Part shown: positions 1 to 7,635 of the stretch, piece after piece | Position numbering within the stretch: the stretch's first letter is position 1 | Layout: the number at the start of each line of letters is the position of its first letter | Assembly: GCA_015057715.1 (NCBI GenBank) | Contig: SVDS01000044.1 | Span: 1-33,929 of the forward strand | Direction: 5' to 3' | Source: Paenibacillaceae bacterium | GTDB taxonomy: Bacteria > Bacillota > Clostridia > Lachnospirales > Lachnospiraceae | DNA length: 33,929 nucleotides | Program-made: the position numbers and the translations under genes | Notes under the pieces: model-generated | Told to the model about the DNA's origin: nothing | Databases searched by the model: none | Seen by the model: the letters and a program-made list of their open reading frames with translations, nothing else

Positions 1-1170
1 TTCAACCAGCATGGCAATTCCCATCCCTCCGCCAATGCATAATGATGCCACACCGTAACGGGCGGATCTGCGCGCCATCTCATGCACCAGAGTAACCAGT
101 ATCCTGGCACCGCTTGCTCCAAGAGGGTGTCCGATCGCAACTGCCCCGCCGTTAACATTCACCTTTGACTTGTCAACTCCAAGTTCCTTTGTTACTGCCA
201 CTGACTGTGCTGCAAATGCCTCATTTAACTCCAGTAAATCGATATCATGAATGGTTAATCCCTGCTTTTTCAAAAGTGTATTAACTGCCTTTACCGGCCC
301 TATTCCCATATATGCAGGATCAACGCCTACCAGCGAATAGCCTTTGATATAAGCCATTGGTTTTAAATCATACTCTCTGCATTTATCTTCGGATGCCACA
401 AGCATGGCTGCTGCACCATCACTGATTGGGGATGCATTTCCGGCTGTAACTGTTCCGTCCGTTTTAAATACAGTTCTTAACCCGGAAAGCTTTTCCAATG
501 TGGTATCTGCTTTGATGTGTTCATCTTCTAAGAAGCAGATTTCTTCTTTCTTCTTTTTAACGGTTATTGGAACAATCTGGCTATCAAAGATCTTAGCATT
601 TTTTGCTATTGCTGCCTTCATATGGCTGCTATAAGAAAACTCATCCTGCTCTTTCCTGGTTACCTTATATTTTTCTGCTACATTTTCTGCCGTAATTCCC
701 ATATGATAATGATTTATGGCACATGTAAGAGCATCAGTAACCAGACTGTCTACCAGTTCCCCATTCCCCAATCGGTAACCGTTTCTTGCTTTTTTCAAAA
801 GATAAGGTGCATTAGACATGCTTTCCATTCCACCGGCTAAAACAACGCTGTTTTGTTCCGCCAGAATTGAATCAAATGCCAGCGCAACTGTATGCAGCCC
901 GGAGCCGCAGACCGTATTTACGGTGGAGGCAGGAATCTCAACCGGGATACCTGCATTTACTGCTGCCTGTCTGGCAGGGCTTTGACCAATTCCTGCCTGA
1001 AGCACATTTCCCAGATATACTGCATCAATAAGTGAACTCTCTAATTTACTTTGTTCCAGACAGGACTGAATGACCGCGGTTCCCAGTTCTGATGCATTTA
1101 AGGTTGAAAGAGTACCGTTAAAGGAACCAACAGCAGTTCTTACAGGGCTTATTAAAGCTATTTTTTTCAT
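1..1170 (-). CDS. thlA: acetyl-CoA C-acetyltransferase (thiolase), C-terminus cut by window edge
   Basis: Condenses two acetyl-CoA to acetoacetyl-CoA (or the reverse), the entry step to butyrate/butanol or ketone-type metabolism in anaerobes; cytosolic. The reading frame is open from the ATG at 1170 to base 1 with no stop, 390 codons. The C-terminal GGG motif (CIGGGMG) is already present, so only a few residues lie outside. The three family catalytic residues are visible: Cys88 in NTVCGSG, His348 in AIGHPLGASGAR, and Cys378 in CIGGGMG. The N-terminus starts MKKIALISPVRTAVG, the usual thiolase opening. It is preceded by its own putative promoter and palindrome and separated from the kinase gene by a terminator, so it is probably the first gene of its own unit. 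Neighbouring beta-oxidation genes may lie beyond the window edge. Confidence 0.96.
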   Translation of the reverse strand, partial: MKKIALISPVRTAVGSFNGTLSTLNASELGTAVIQSCLEQSKLESSLIDAVYLGNVLQAGIGQSPARQAAVNAGIPVEIPASTVNTVCGSGLHTVALAFDSILAEQNSVVLAGGMESMSNAPYLLKKARNGYRLGNGELVDSLVTDALTCAINHYHMGITAENVAEKYKVTRKEQDEFSYSSHMKAAIAKNAKIFDSQIVPITVKKKKEEICFLEDEHIKADTTLEKLSGLRTVFKTDGTVTAGNASPISDGAAAMLVASEDKCREYDLKPMAYIKGYSLVGVDPAYMGIGPVKAVNTLLKKQGLTIHDIDLLELNEAFAAQSVAVTKELGVDKSKVNVNGGAVAIGHPLGASGARILVTLVHEMARRSARYGVASLCIGGGMGIAMLVE

Positions 1171-1265
1171 TTTATTTGCTCCTTTCTATTCTCATTTCTT
1201 GTTTACAGCCACATTCTCCTACTTCTTATGGTGGTTTTCAACAAAAGTCGTACAACTTACAGTTT

Positions 1266-1310
1266 TTATGTATAATCTACAACTTTTTGAATGTTTCAAT
1301 TATGAAACAT
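1266..1310 (-). promoter_or_regulatory. putative thiolase promoter overlapping a palindromic operator
   Basis: Bases 1291-1310 form an inverted repeat, ATGTTTCA-ATTA-TGAAACAT, with 8-bp perfect arms. On the minus strand a TTGAAA hexamer (1294-1299) lies inside it, followed by a weak -10 candidate (GATTAT or TATACA, 1269-1277). TACAACTT also occurs twice, at 1251-1258 and 1278-1285. A palindrome over a -35 box is what a repressor site for the thiolase gene would look like. The regulator is unknown; the sequence is not the standard Rex box. Confidence 0.4.
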
Positions 1311-1336
1311 CTTGTGTAAATAAAGATCAGAAAGCA

Positions 1337-1386
1337 AAAAGAAAGCACTCCGAACTTTTTTTATACCAGTCCGTGTGCTTTCTTTT
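1337..1386 (-). terminator. terminator after the histidine kinase gene
   Basis: A 12-bp perfect stem (AAAAGAAAGCAC / GTGCTTTCTTTT) encloses about 26 nt. On the minus strand the distal arm reads into a T-rich tail, directly after the kinase stop at 1403. The A-rich opposite flank means it could also work for plus-strand transcripts. Confidence 0.7.
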
Positions 1387-1402
1387 CAGCAAATAATATA
1401 TC

Positions 1403-2710
1403 TTAATTAAATATTATCTTACAGGAGAAGATCCTGTTTTCTTCTTCCAAAACCATACTTCCATTATACTTTTTAATTATATTTTCCACATTCAAAAGAC
1501 CAATTCCATGATTTTTTCCTTTTTTTGAAACTGGCCTGCCACGATGCCACCTTTCTATGGGAGCTGTGCTGTTGGTAATATTTATAACCGTAAAATCATT
1601 AAATTTATCTAGCTTAACTTTGATAAATCTGTCCTGTGGCACCTGGTCACATGCATCGATGGCATTGTCCAGCAGATTTCCAAATATTGTTGTTACTTCA
1701 ATTGGCTCCATAAAGGAAAGATCAACAACGCCTATTTCCAGATTGAACTTTATTTTATGATAGATGGCAATTCGCTTCTTATCGTTTAATATCACATTTA
1801 AAATAGGATTATTGGTATAGTCCTCCAAAGACAGCGGAATCAGTAATCTTCCTATTTCTTTGGCATATGTAAGTGCTGCTTTATGATCATTTGTCCGATA
1901 CATCTCCTCGATCAGATTCAGACGCTTATATACATCATGAAGTATTATAATAGACTCATTATACTTTTCTTTCTGATCTTCATAAAATTCATACTGCAGC
2001 AAAGACTGCTGCTCCAACAATTTTAATTTTACTTTTAGCTGGTTGTTTTCTTCTACAAATCTTGCAAGATATAAAAAATACAGATCAGCAAATAAAATGC
2101 ACCCCATATTAATGAGTATCAGTATATATTCTCTTACATTTGTAATTTTCGGGATTACCACGATGATTACAGCTATATTTGTCATACTGAACAATATAAT
2201 GATTACTTGTATCAGGCATTGGGTAATTGTATACTTTACAGCAAAATCTTCCCGCCAGAGTCTGGTGATAATCAGATAATAAACAATGAGGACAACTAAC
2301 TTGGAAAAAGTTAGTTCCATACTTTTGATCATAACAGGCTGAATCCCGTGAATCTGAAATTTCAGAAGTATGTATTCCAGCATTACTACGCCAACTGTTT
2401 CGCAAACAGTTAATATTAAAATCAAAACCGGAACTTCAAAGATCCGGTATAATAATTTTTTATTGTCATTGCCATAGAAAATATTATTTATTAAACTAAA
2501 CAGCACAATCCAGATTACTATAGTAAGGACTGGGTGCCCCAATTCATTTATCATTACAACTATAAAAAATGCGGCTGTTTTTAATAATAAGTTAAAAAAC
2601 CGGTTATTTATTTTCCGTTCATTTCTTTCTTCTATATATTGAAATAGAATAATGATATTAATCATACATGAAATGAAGGTTCCGAATGTAAGAATCATAT
2701 AATTTTCCAT
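1403..2710 (-). CDS. GHKL-type sensor histidine kinase (AgrC-like)
   Basis: Membrane sensor kinase of 435 residues. The first ~215 residues are strongly hydrophobic with about six membrane segments. A short coiled linker (around 216-245) follows, then the kinase core. The H-box is at 254-262 with His258 (ILHDVYKRL). The N-box is at 341-354 (GNLLDNAIDACD, Asn345/Asn349). The G-box is KGKNHGIGL, about residues 397-405. This architecture is that of the AgrC/ComD/VirS group, which senses peptides or small ligands and phosphorylates LytTR regulators. The start has an AGGAGG site inside the end of the upstream regulator gene (8-bp gap), so both are co-transcribed. No AgrB or AgrD partner is visible, so the ligand is unknown. 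Confidence 0.9.
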   Translation of the reverse strand: MENYMILTFGTFISCMINIIILFQYIEERNERKINNRFFNLLLKTAAFFIVVMINELGHPVLTIVIWIVLFSLINNIFYGNDNKKLLYRIFEVPVLILILTVCETVGVVMLEYILLKFQIHGIQPVMIKSMELTFSKLVVLIVYYLIITRLWREDFAVKYTITQCLIQVIIILFSMTNIAVIIVVIPKITNVREYILILINMGCILFADLYFLYLARFVEENNQLKVKLKLLEQQSLLQYEFYEDQKEKYNESIIILHDVYKRLNLIEEMYRTNDHKAALTYAKEIGRLLIPLSLEDYTNNPILNVILNDKKRIAIYHKIKFNLEIGVVDLSFMEPIEVTTIFGNLLDNAIDACDQVPQDRFIKVKLDKFNDFTVINITNSTAPIERWHRGRPVSKKGKNHGIGLLNVENIIKKYNGSMVLEEENRIFSCKIIFN

Positions 2711-2718
2711 TTTTCCTC

Positions 2719-3462
2719 CTATACATTACTCTGTATGAAATTATTTAGTTTTTTCCTGAAATCCGCTGATTTTTTCTGGGAAACAGGAAGTTTATCATTA
2801 TTATTTAACAGGACTTCGTAACCTTTTATATTTTTTATATGTCTTAAATTTACCAGAATGCTTTGATGGCAGGCTTCAAAATTGTACTTTTTCATCCTTT
2901 CTGTTAAGTTTTTCATTTTATCTATAAAAAAATATTCTTCTTTTTCAAGTTTTATTTTTATTTTTCTATTTATATACTCAAAGTAAAAAATATCTTTGAC
3001 TTCAAAACTTTTTATTCTGCTTTCTAATTCACCAGCCTCTGTGACTTCTATAATTTCAAAATTAATAATCTCTAATTTACCAGGTTCTTCCTGAATGTAT
3101 TGTATAATTTCCTGAAGCTGACGTTCCACATTGATCTTTGTAACGGGTTTTTCCAAAAAAGCAAATGCATGAACATAATTGACAGCCTGTCTGCAAAATT
3201 GTTTATAACTAGTGGTATAGATGACTTTAACATTCCGGTTCATTTCCCATATTGTTTTACCAATCTGAATCCCATTCATTCCGGTTAAGGCAATATCAAG
3301 AAATATCAGATCGAACTTTCCATGAAAATCAAGCAGCTCTTCTCCTGACTTAAAAGTTATAATTTGAAATGGAATTGATACGGATTTCATATAACCTTTC
3401 ACAAATTTTGCTATTCTGACTGAATCACTTTTATTATCATCACAAATGGCAATAAGAAGCAT
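2719..3462 (-). CDS. LytTR-family response regulator (AgrA-like)
   Basis: A 247-residue DNA-binding response regulator. The receiver domain (about 1-125) has the acidic pair Asp8/Asp9 in CDDN, the phospho-acceptor Asp56 in LIFLDIAL, and the conserved Lys105 in LEKP. The C-terminal LytTR domain (about 145-243) includes the typical YFEYINRKI and LVNLRHIKNI segments. The start at 3462 has a GAGGGGGG ribosome site. It lies first in a two-gene operon with the downstream kinase, which very likely phosphorylates it. Targets are not visible here apart from possible autoregulation, suggested by repeats in its own promoter. Confidence 0.92.
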   Translation of the reverse strand: MLLIAICDDNKSDSVRIAKFVKGYMKSVSIPFQIITFKSGEELLDFHGKFDLIFLDIALTGMNGIQIGKTIWEMNRNVKVIYTTSYKQFCRQAVNYVHAFAFLEKPVTKINVERQLQEIIQYIQEEPGKLEIINFEIIEVTEAGELESRIKSFEVKDIFYFEYINRKIKIKLEKEEYFFIDKMKNLTERMKKYNFEACHQSILVNLRHIKNIKGYEVLLNNNDKLPVSQKKSADFRKKLNNFIQSNV

Positions 3463-3511
3463 TAATACCCCCCTCTTCTGATATTTTATATTGTAGTAAT
3501 AAAACGCTTAC

Positions 3512-3564
3512 ATTCTATATCCTTTTTATGTACATTTCAACCCAACCGCCAAAATTGTACATTT
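3512..3564 (-). promoter_or_regulatory. promoter of the two-component operon with GTACATTT direct repeats
   Basis: On the minus strand TTGAAA (3535-3540) and TAGAAT (3512-3517) are separated by 17 bp, a good sigma-A promoter about 50 bp before the regulator start. GTACATTT occurs at 3530-3537 and again at 3557-3564 in the same orientation (27-bp step), one copy touching the -35 box. LytTR proteins bind paired direct repeats, so these may be autoregulatory sites, although the usual step is nearer 21 bp. Confidence 0.5.
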
Positions 3565-3623
3565 TGAGTGCTAATATTTACATATTTGCCTCTAAATTCT
3601 GATGATGTCTATGAAACAAAATC

Positions 3624-3665
3624 AGAGCGGGTACCGAATTCTTTCCTCAATTCGATACCCGCTCT
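3624..3665 (-). terminator. orphan long hairpin, probably a minus-strand terminator
   Basis: Two 17-base arms (AGAGCGGGTACCGAATT and its complement with a single C/T difference) enclose an 8-base loop. On the minus strand the stem is followed by GATTTTGTTTC, so it could end transcripts coming from the right. No intact gene lies on that side, which fits the idea of a lost gene. It also insulates the two-component promoter just downstream. Confidence 0.5.
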
Positions 3666-4281
3666 ACACGTTTTCATCCATTAGTTAACTTATGCCTCTC
3701 TTTAGATTTTTGATATTGCTTTTCTGGATGATTCTCTATATGAACTTGTTTTCGCTTCCCTTACTGATCCCTTATGCAATCTCAATTACTCTGCTTCTTA
3801 TTTTCATTCTTCTATCTTGTCAGGGAACCATTGGGTTTGGATCGCTGGAAATAACCAGCGAAATTACTTTAATATAGTTCTGACCAATCATAGGCACGTC
3901 AATGAATTGCCGGACCCTTCTGCCATCTTCCATGTCAGCTTAACTGCTGGAATCCACTGGCTTTTATAAAGTGGGGAAACGTCTTATCTTTTGCCTGAGC
4001 ACTTTGTCAGTCAACAGGCGTTACAACTGTTTTTGGTGGAATCGACCTCCTTTGGCTCTTTCTTATGAATTATTTTAGAAAAAAGAGTGTAACTGTTAAT
4101 CTTTTGTAGATGATATTATTATAATGCATAGCGTTTTATTTTGCAAGTTATTTTATAGAATTTTAATCTTTTATTTTTCTATTTACTAATTGTGTATGTT
4201 TATTCTGATAATTTATTCTATTAATACACTTTAATTGTTAATTCATTGTCAGATGACATTGTTATATTTTTATCAATGCAA

Positions 4282-4334
4282 TTGTTTTTTTGTAAACATA
4301 TGGTATAATGTGCGAAAAGGATTTGTAAAAAGGA
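4282..4334 (+). promoter_or_regulatory. promoter and ribosome site of pncB
   Basis: TTGTTT (4282-4287) and a perfect TATAAT (4304-4309) are 16 bp apart, about 35 bp before the ATG at 4343. AAAAAGGAG (about 4326-4334) sits 8 bp before that ATG. Together they place transcription and translation starts downstream of an earlier in-frame ATG at 4235 and rule that one out. Confidence 0.75.
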
Positions 4335-4342
4335 GAAAAACT

Positions 4343-5806
4343 ATGAGCCAGCGCAATTTAACTTTATTAACAGATCTCTATGAGTTAACCATGATGCAGG
4401 GTTACTTCAAAGAGAAAGATGCCAACGAGACCGTAATATTCGATGCCTTTTACCGCAGTAACCCGGGCGGAAACGGGTACGCGATCTGCGCTGGTCTGGA
4501 ACAGGCGATTGAATATATCAAAGAATTGGAATTTAACAGTGAGGATGTGGACTATTTAAGATCCACCGGACTGTTTGAGGAAGACTTTTTAGAATACCTG
4601 CTTCATTTTAGATTTTCCGGAGATATTTACGCCATACCGGAAGGAACCGTCATATTTCCCAGAGAACCTCTGGTAAAAGTAATCGCTCCAATTATGGAAG
4701 CCCAGCTGGTAGAGACGGCGCTGCTCACCATTATTAATCATCAAAGCCTGATTGCCACAAAGACCGCCCGAGTCGTATTTGCTGCGGAAGGTGACGGAGT
4801 TATGGAATTTGGTCTGCGCCGTGCCCAGGGACCAGATGCCGGTATCTACGGTGCCCGCGCTGCCATGATCGGAGGCTGTGTGGGAACCTCCAATGTCCTG
4901 GCGGGAAAGATGTTTAACGTCCCGGTTAGGGGGACTCATGCACACAGCTGGATCATGAGCTTTCCTGACGAGCTTTCTGCATTTCGCAGTTACGCAAAGC
5001 TTTATCCAAAAGCATGCATTCTGCTGGTAGACACTTACGATACGCTAAAATCCGGTGTTCCCAATGCAATTAAAGTTTTCAAGGAGATGAAAGAAGCAAA
5101 TATTCCACTGACCAGTTATGGAATCCGGTTAGACAGCGGAGACCTTGCCTATCTTTCCAAAAAAGCCAAGAAAATGCTTACGGAAGCAGGATTTCCTGAT
5201 GCCATTATTTCTGCCTCCAATGACCTTGATGAGACTCTGATCAACAGCTTAAAGATCCAGGGCGCAACCATAAACTCCTGGGGAGTGGGTACTAATTTAA
5301 TCACCTCCAAGGATTGTCCTTCTTTTGGAGGAGTATATAAACTGGCAGCTGTTATGGACCGGAAGACTGGAGAATTTAATCCTAAGATTAAACTTTCAGA
5401 AAATGCGGAAAAGATCACCAACCCTGGCAATAAAGAGATCAAACGAATTTACAGCAGGGAAACAGGCAAGATTATTGCTGATTTAATATGTCTGGAAGGC
5501 GAAGTATACGATGAAAACCATTCACTTCTTCTCTTTGATCCGATTGAGACATGGAAAAAGACACACCTCGCACCAAATACTTATACCATGAGGGATTTAC
5601 TGATTCCTGTATTCCAGAAAGGCAAGTGCGTCTATGAATCCCCTGCTGTAATGGATATCCAGGCTTATTGTAAAAAAGAGCTTGATACCCTCTGGGATGA
5701 GTCAAGGCGTCTAGTTAATCCTCATGAGGTTCACGTTGACCTGTCTAAGCCGCTTTGGAACATGAAAAACCAGTTGTTGGACAACTATCATTTTCAGGAA
5801 TCCTGA
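4343..5806 (+). CDS. pncB: nicotinate phosphoribosyltransferase
   Basis: Converts nicotinate, PRPP and ATP to nicotinate mononucleotide in the NAD salvage (Preiss-Handler) pathway; cytosolic. The 487-residue product has the usual length of the Gram-positive form. It opens with NLTLLTDLYELTMMQGY, the conserved N-terminal signature. The core contains GTHAHSWIMSFP, which carries the histidine expected to be phosphorylated, then DTYDTL and IRLDSGDL, the phosphoribosyl-binding region. The start at 4343 is chosen because it follows an AGGAG site and promoter; an upstream in-frame ATG would add 36 residues unlike the family. It stands alone as a single-gene unit with a strong terminator behind it. 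NiaR control is possible, but I see no clear operator. Confidence 0.95.
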   Translation: MSQRNLTLLTDLYELTMMQGYFKEKDANETVIFDAFYRSNPGGNGYAICAGLEQAIEYIKELEFNSEDVDYLRSTGLFEEDFLEYLLHFRFSGDIYAIPEGTVIFPREPLVKVIAPIMEAQLVETALLTIINHQSLIATKTARVVFAAEGDGVMEFGLRRAQGPDAGIYGARAAMIGGCVGTSNVLAGKMFNVPVRGTHAHSWIMSFPDELSAFRSYAKLYPKACILLVDTYDTLKSGVPNAIKVFKEMKEANIPLTSYGIRLDSGDLAYLSKKAKKMLTEAGFPDAIISASNDLDETLINSLKIQGATINSWGVGTNLITSKDCPSFGGVYKLAAVMDRKTGEFNPKIKLSENAEKITNPGNKEIKRIYSRETGKIIADLICLEGEVYDENHSLLLFDPIETWKKTHLAPNTYTMRDLLIPVFQKGKCVYESPAVMDIQAYCKKELDTLWDESRRLVNPHEVHVDLSKPLWNMKNQLLDNYHFQES

Positions 5807-5822
5807 TTATATTAAGGCACAA

Positions 5823-5854
5823 AAAACGGCAGTCCTTTTACAGGCTGCCGTTTT
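5823..5854 (+). terminator. terminator after pncB
   Basis: A perfect 10-bp stem AAAACGGCAG / CTGCCGTTTT with a 12-base loop lies 17 bp after the pncB stop. The arms carry A and T tracts, so it can act in both directions. Confidence 0.85.
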
Positions 5855-5988
5855 CCTGTTATTGTTCACATTCTGGTCACAATATTGTTACATGCCGGAC
5901 AAACTCTCTTCATATTTTACTCATATACTTAAATCATCAGAAAAAGATGTTGCCAACATACTTTGAGATAAGAATTTTTTTCATAATT

Positions 5989-6043
5989 GCCGGTATTCCT
6001 CGTAGGGGATACCGGCTCCTCCCTTTTTAGGGGGGCTTTTTTT
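5989..6043. terminator. two consecutive terminator-like hairpins
   Basis: The first hairpin (5989-6016) pairs GCCGGTATTCC with GGGATACCGGC apart from a central T/G. The second (6018-6035) pairs CCTCCC with GGGGGG around TTTTTA and is followed by eight pyrimidines ending in seven T (6036-6043), a classic plus-strand terminator. Read from the minus strand the first hairpin may end the acyltransferase/DUF6472 transcript. pncB already has a nearer terminator, so the plus-strand signal here is unexplained. Confidence 0.6.
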
Positions 6044-6224
6044 ACATCTGCTTCTTTACAATAGAATAATCATCACCATATTTAAAGTGGGGGCAGCTCT
6101 GATGGAAATCACTTAAAAAACGCATCATCTCATCCTCGTCTAAATTAATGCCACACTCATAATATTCATACTCTTCGTTGTATTGATAATACATACAATA
6201 TTCACAACTGCTTTTATTTGCCAT
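6042..6224 (-). CDS. DUF6472-like cysteine-containing mini-protein
   Basis: A 60-residue acidic protein with four cysteines: a CEYC pair near the N-terminus (Cys7, Cys10), Cys24 in YYECGINLDEDEM, and Cys44 in SCPHF. The spacing suggests a small metal-binding (zinc ribbon-like) fold. The pattern matches, from memory, the DUF6472 family found widely in Lachnospiraceae; the function is unknown. It starts with ATG behind an AGGAGAA site and lies 12 bp after the acyltransferase gene, so the two are probably co-transcribed. It is real rather than spurious because codon content, ribosome site and composition are all coherent. Confidence 0.8.
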   Translation of the reverse strand: MANKSSCEYCMYYQYNEEYEYYECGINLDEDEMMRFLSDFHQSCPHFKYGDDYSIVKKQM

Positions 6225-6236
6225 TATTGTTCTCCT

Positions 6237-7295
6237 TTATCTGTTATTTCTCCGTCTCCATATCAGTTGCGGAATCCTTTTTAACAGTTTCATTACCGTT
6301 TCATCCAATAACCAGGCTATTACCAGAGAAATGAAAAATGTCATTGCCGTCAGGCAGATAATTTTAGGAATATAAAAATGTCTGATCCATGTTTTCTCTA
6401 TAATTGCAGCGGAGAACTGTCCCAACACCAGATAATGGATTAAATATATACCATAGCTGTGTCTGCTGATCAATCCGCAGGCGTTTGTAAAGCCAGGGAA
6501 TGATACCGTTCCATATCGTTCAAAAAACAGAAAGACAGCTGATGCCATAGCTATCATAGTGGGTGCCAGATCATGAATACCGGGTGTAAATCCAGGTGTA
6601 AAAAACTTCTGAATCATGGTCAGCGCAAATCCTGCAAATCCTGCTGCCAGGAAAGGAAAATACCTGCTGTTCTGATATAAACGCTTTAATGTATAGCCAA
6701 GCACAAAGTAAATCAGCCAGCCTTTAAATATGATATATTGAAAAAACTCTCCTGGTAAAAAACCAAGCGGCTGCAGATAAACAAACAGAGTCTGAATAAT
6801 AAGAATCATGAACAGAAAAATCCTCAGCTCATAATCTGTCATAGCCTTTAGCATTCGTGATAAAAATGGCGCACACAAATACAACCCCAGAATCACGTAC
6901 ATAAACCACATGTGCGGGGCCATGGGCGTAGTTTCTGTCAGCCAGCCAAAAAGCCATGCTTTGATATGCGGGAAGAACCCAAGCTTCTCCTGCCCCAGGT
7001 ATACATTGTAATAGAAATAATAAATTCCGGTATAGAAACCAAATGGGATCACAATGGTGCGAAACCGTTTTTTATAAAATGCCAGGATGTTCTCTGTACC
7101 ATAATCAAGAATAAACAAACCACTGAGCATAAAATAGATTCCTACAAAAGACAAAAGCACAGGCATAAGCATTGCACTAAAAAGCCGCTGCGCATTATTG
7201 GCTGCCTGGGCAGGAATGGAATGCACCATAATAATTGCAATAACTGCAATTACCCGCAGATAATCATACTGAATTTCCCGATTTTTCCGTTCCAT
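6237..7295 (-). CDS. acyltransferase family 3 membrane protein
   Basis: A 352-residue integral membrane protein with about ten hydrophobic segments across its whole length. Near the N-terminus it shows DYLRVIAVIAIIMVHS, the acyltransferase-3 pattern with Arg14 and the catalytic-type His25. Such enzymes (OafA/WecH type) transfer O-acetyl or other acyl groups onto cell-surface polysaccharides, peptidoglycan or exported molecules; the acceptor here cannot be told. Arg/Lys-rich loops (YKKRFRTIVIP) follow the second segment as in the family. The DUF6472-like gene follows 12 bp downstream. The ribosome site AGGAGG(C) lies upstream of the ATG at 7295. Confidence 0.88.
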   Translation of the reverse strand: MERKNREIQYDYLRVIAVIAIIMVHSIPAQAANNAQRLFSAMLMPVLLSFVGIYFMLSGLFILDYGTENILAFYKKRFRTIVIPFGFYTGIYYFYYNVYLGQEKLGFFPHIKAWLFGWLTETTPMAPHMWFMYVILGLYLCAPFLSRMLKAMTDYELRIFLFMILIIQTLFVYLQPLGFLPGEFFQYIIFKGWLIYFVLGYTLKRLYQNSRYFPFLAAGFAGFALTMIQKFFTPGFTPGIHDLAPTMIAMASAVFLFFERYGTVSFPGFTNACGLISRHSYGIYLIHYLVLGQFSAAIIEKTWIRHFYIPKIICLTAMTFFISLVIAWLLDETVMKLLKRIPQLIWRRRNNR

Positions 7296-7383
7296 ACGTT
7301 ATCTTAAGCCTCCTTTTTTCTATTGCAAAGTATAACATAAAAAATCTGCTTTTGACAATTTTTTTATTTTTTCGAAAAAAGAG

Positions 7384-7412
7384 TAGACAAACGGGTATAC
7401 CTGTGATATTAT
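7384..7412 (+). promoter_or_regulatory. promoter of tRNA-Glu
   Basis: TAGACA (7384-7389) and TATTAT (7407-7412) are 17 bp apart, about 30 bp before the tRNA. Between promoter and tRNA lies a small hairpin (TGTCA-GAGA-TGACA), possibly part of the trimmed leader. Confidence 0.6.
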
Positions 7413-7441
7413 AATGGAGCTGTCAGAGATGACAGGGAAAC

Positions 7442-7513
7442 GGCCTATTGGTCAAGCGGTCAAGACGCCGCCCTCTCACGGCGGAAACCCGGGTTCGATT
7501 CCCGGATAGGTCA
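7442..7513 (+). tRNA. tRNA-Glu (anticodon CTC)
   Basis: Complete cloverleaf of 72 bases. The acceptor stem GGCCTAT pairs with ATAGGTC (one G-T pair), with discriminator A at 7513. The anticodon stem CCGCC/GGCGG encloses the loop CTCTCAC with anticodon CTC, reading GAG. The T stem CCGGG/CCCGG encloses TTCGATT. CCA is not encoded and must be added after processing. It is a single-gene unit with its own promoter and terminator. Confidence 0.95.
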
Positions 7514-7520
7514 TAGGTAA

Positions 7521-7556
7521 AAAACTGAGTTTTCCATTAGAAAACTCAGTTTTTTT
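7521..7556 (+). terminator. terminator of tRNA-Glu
   Basis: A 13-bp perfect stem AAAACTGAGTTTT / AAAACTCAGTTTT with a 7-base loop is followed by more T residues, starting 8 bases after the tRNA. Confidence 0.9.
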
Positions 7557-7585
7557 GTTGAGATATTAATATCTTTTGCATTAAA

Positions 7586-7632
7586 AAAAGACATGGGCAG
7601 GACTTTGTTAACGTCTCATACCCATGTCTTTT
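7586..7632 (-). terminator. terminator after the flavodoxin gene
   Basis: Arms AAAAGACATGGG and CCCATGTCTTTT form a 12-bp perfect stem around about 23 nt, directly after the flavodoxin stop on the minus strand. It is symmetrical enough to be bidirectional, backing up the tRNA terminator. Confidence 0.75.
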
Positions 7633-7635
7633 CTA

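Larger units (their letters stand above)
3463..4342. other. 880-bp gene-free stretch with orphan hairpins
   Basis: Apart from the two flanking promoters and the long hairpin at 3624-3665, I find no gene I can defend here. A second small perfect hairpin is at 3843-3860 (CGCTGG/CCAGCG). On the minus strand around 4040-4055 there is an AAAGGAGG-like site with no start codon after it, and a short open stretch around 3831-3950 ending in a stop. These look like remains of a decayed minus-strand gene, but I could not assign a family. Confidence 0.4.

Noticed and set aside
404-840. Plus-strand open frames opposite the thiolase gene
   Set aside because: They are antisense shadows of an intact, motif-complete thiolase frame.
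1070-1396. 108-residue plus-strand frame over thiolase start, promoter and terminator
   Set aside because: It crosses the kinase terminator and the antisense thiolase start and has no coding signals.
1403-3462. Complete Agr quorum-sensing locus
   Set aside because: Kinase and regulator are AgrC/AgrA-like, but no AgrB-type protease or AgrD-type peptide gene is found nearby.
3692-3877. 61-residue hydrophobic open frame on the plus strand
   Set aside because: No ribosome site, no plausible promoter, and low-complexity Leu/Ile/Phe content expected from AT-rich non-coding DNA.
4235-4342. Longer N-terminus for nicotinate phosphoribosyltransferase
   Set aside because: The promoter -10 at 4304-4309 lies downstream of this ATG and the good ribosome site precedes 4343; the added residues do not fit the family.
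4081-4342. Riboswitch before the NAD salvage gene
   Set aside because: The leader is very AT-rich without stable conserved stems, and the promoter leaves only about 30 bases of untranslated leader.
5755-6030. 91-residue plus-strand frame after pncB
   Set aside because: It overlaps the pncB end out of frame and runs through two terminator hairpins.
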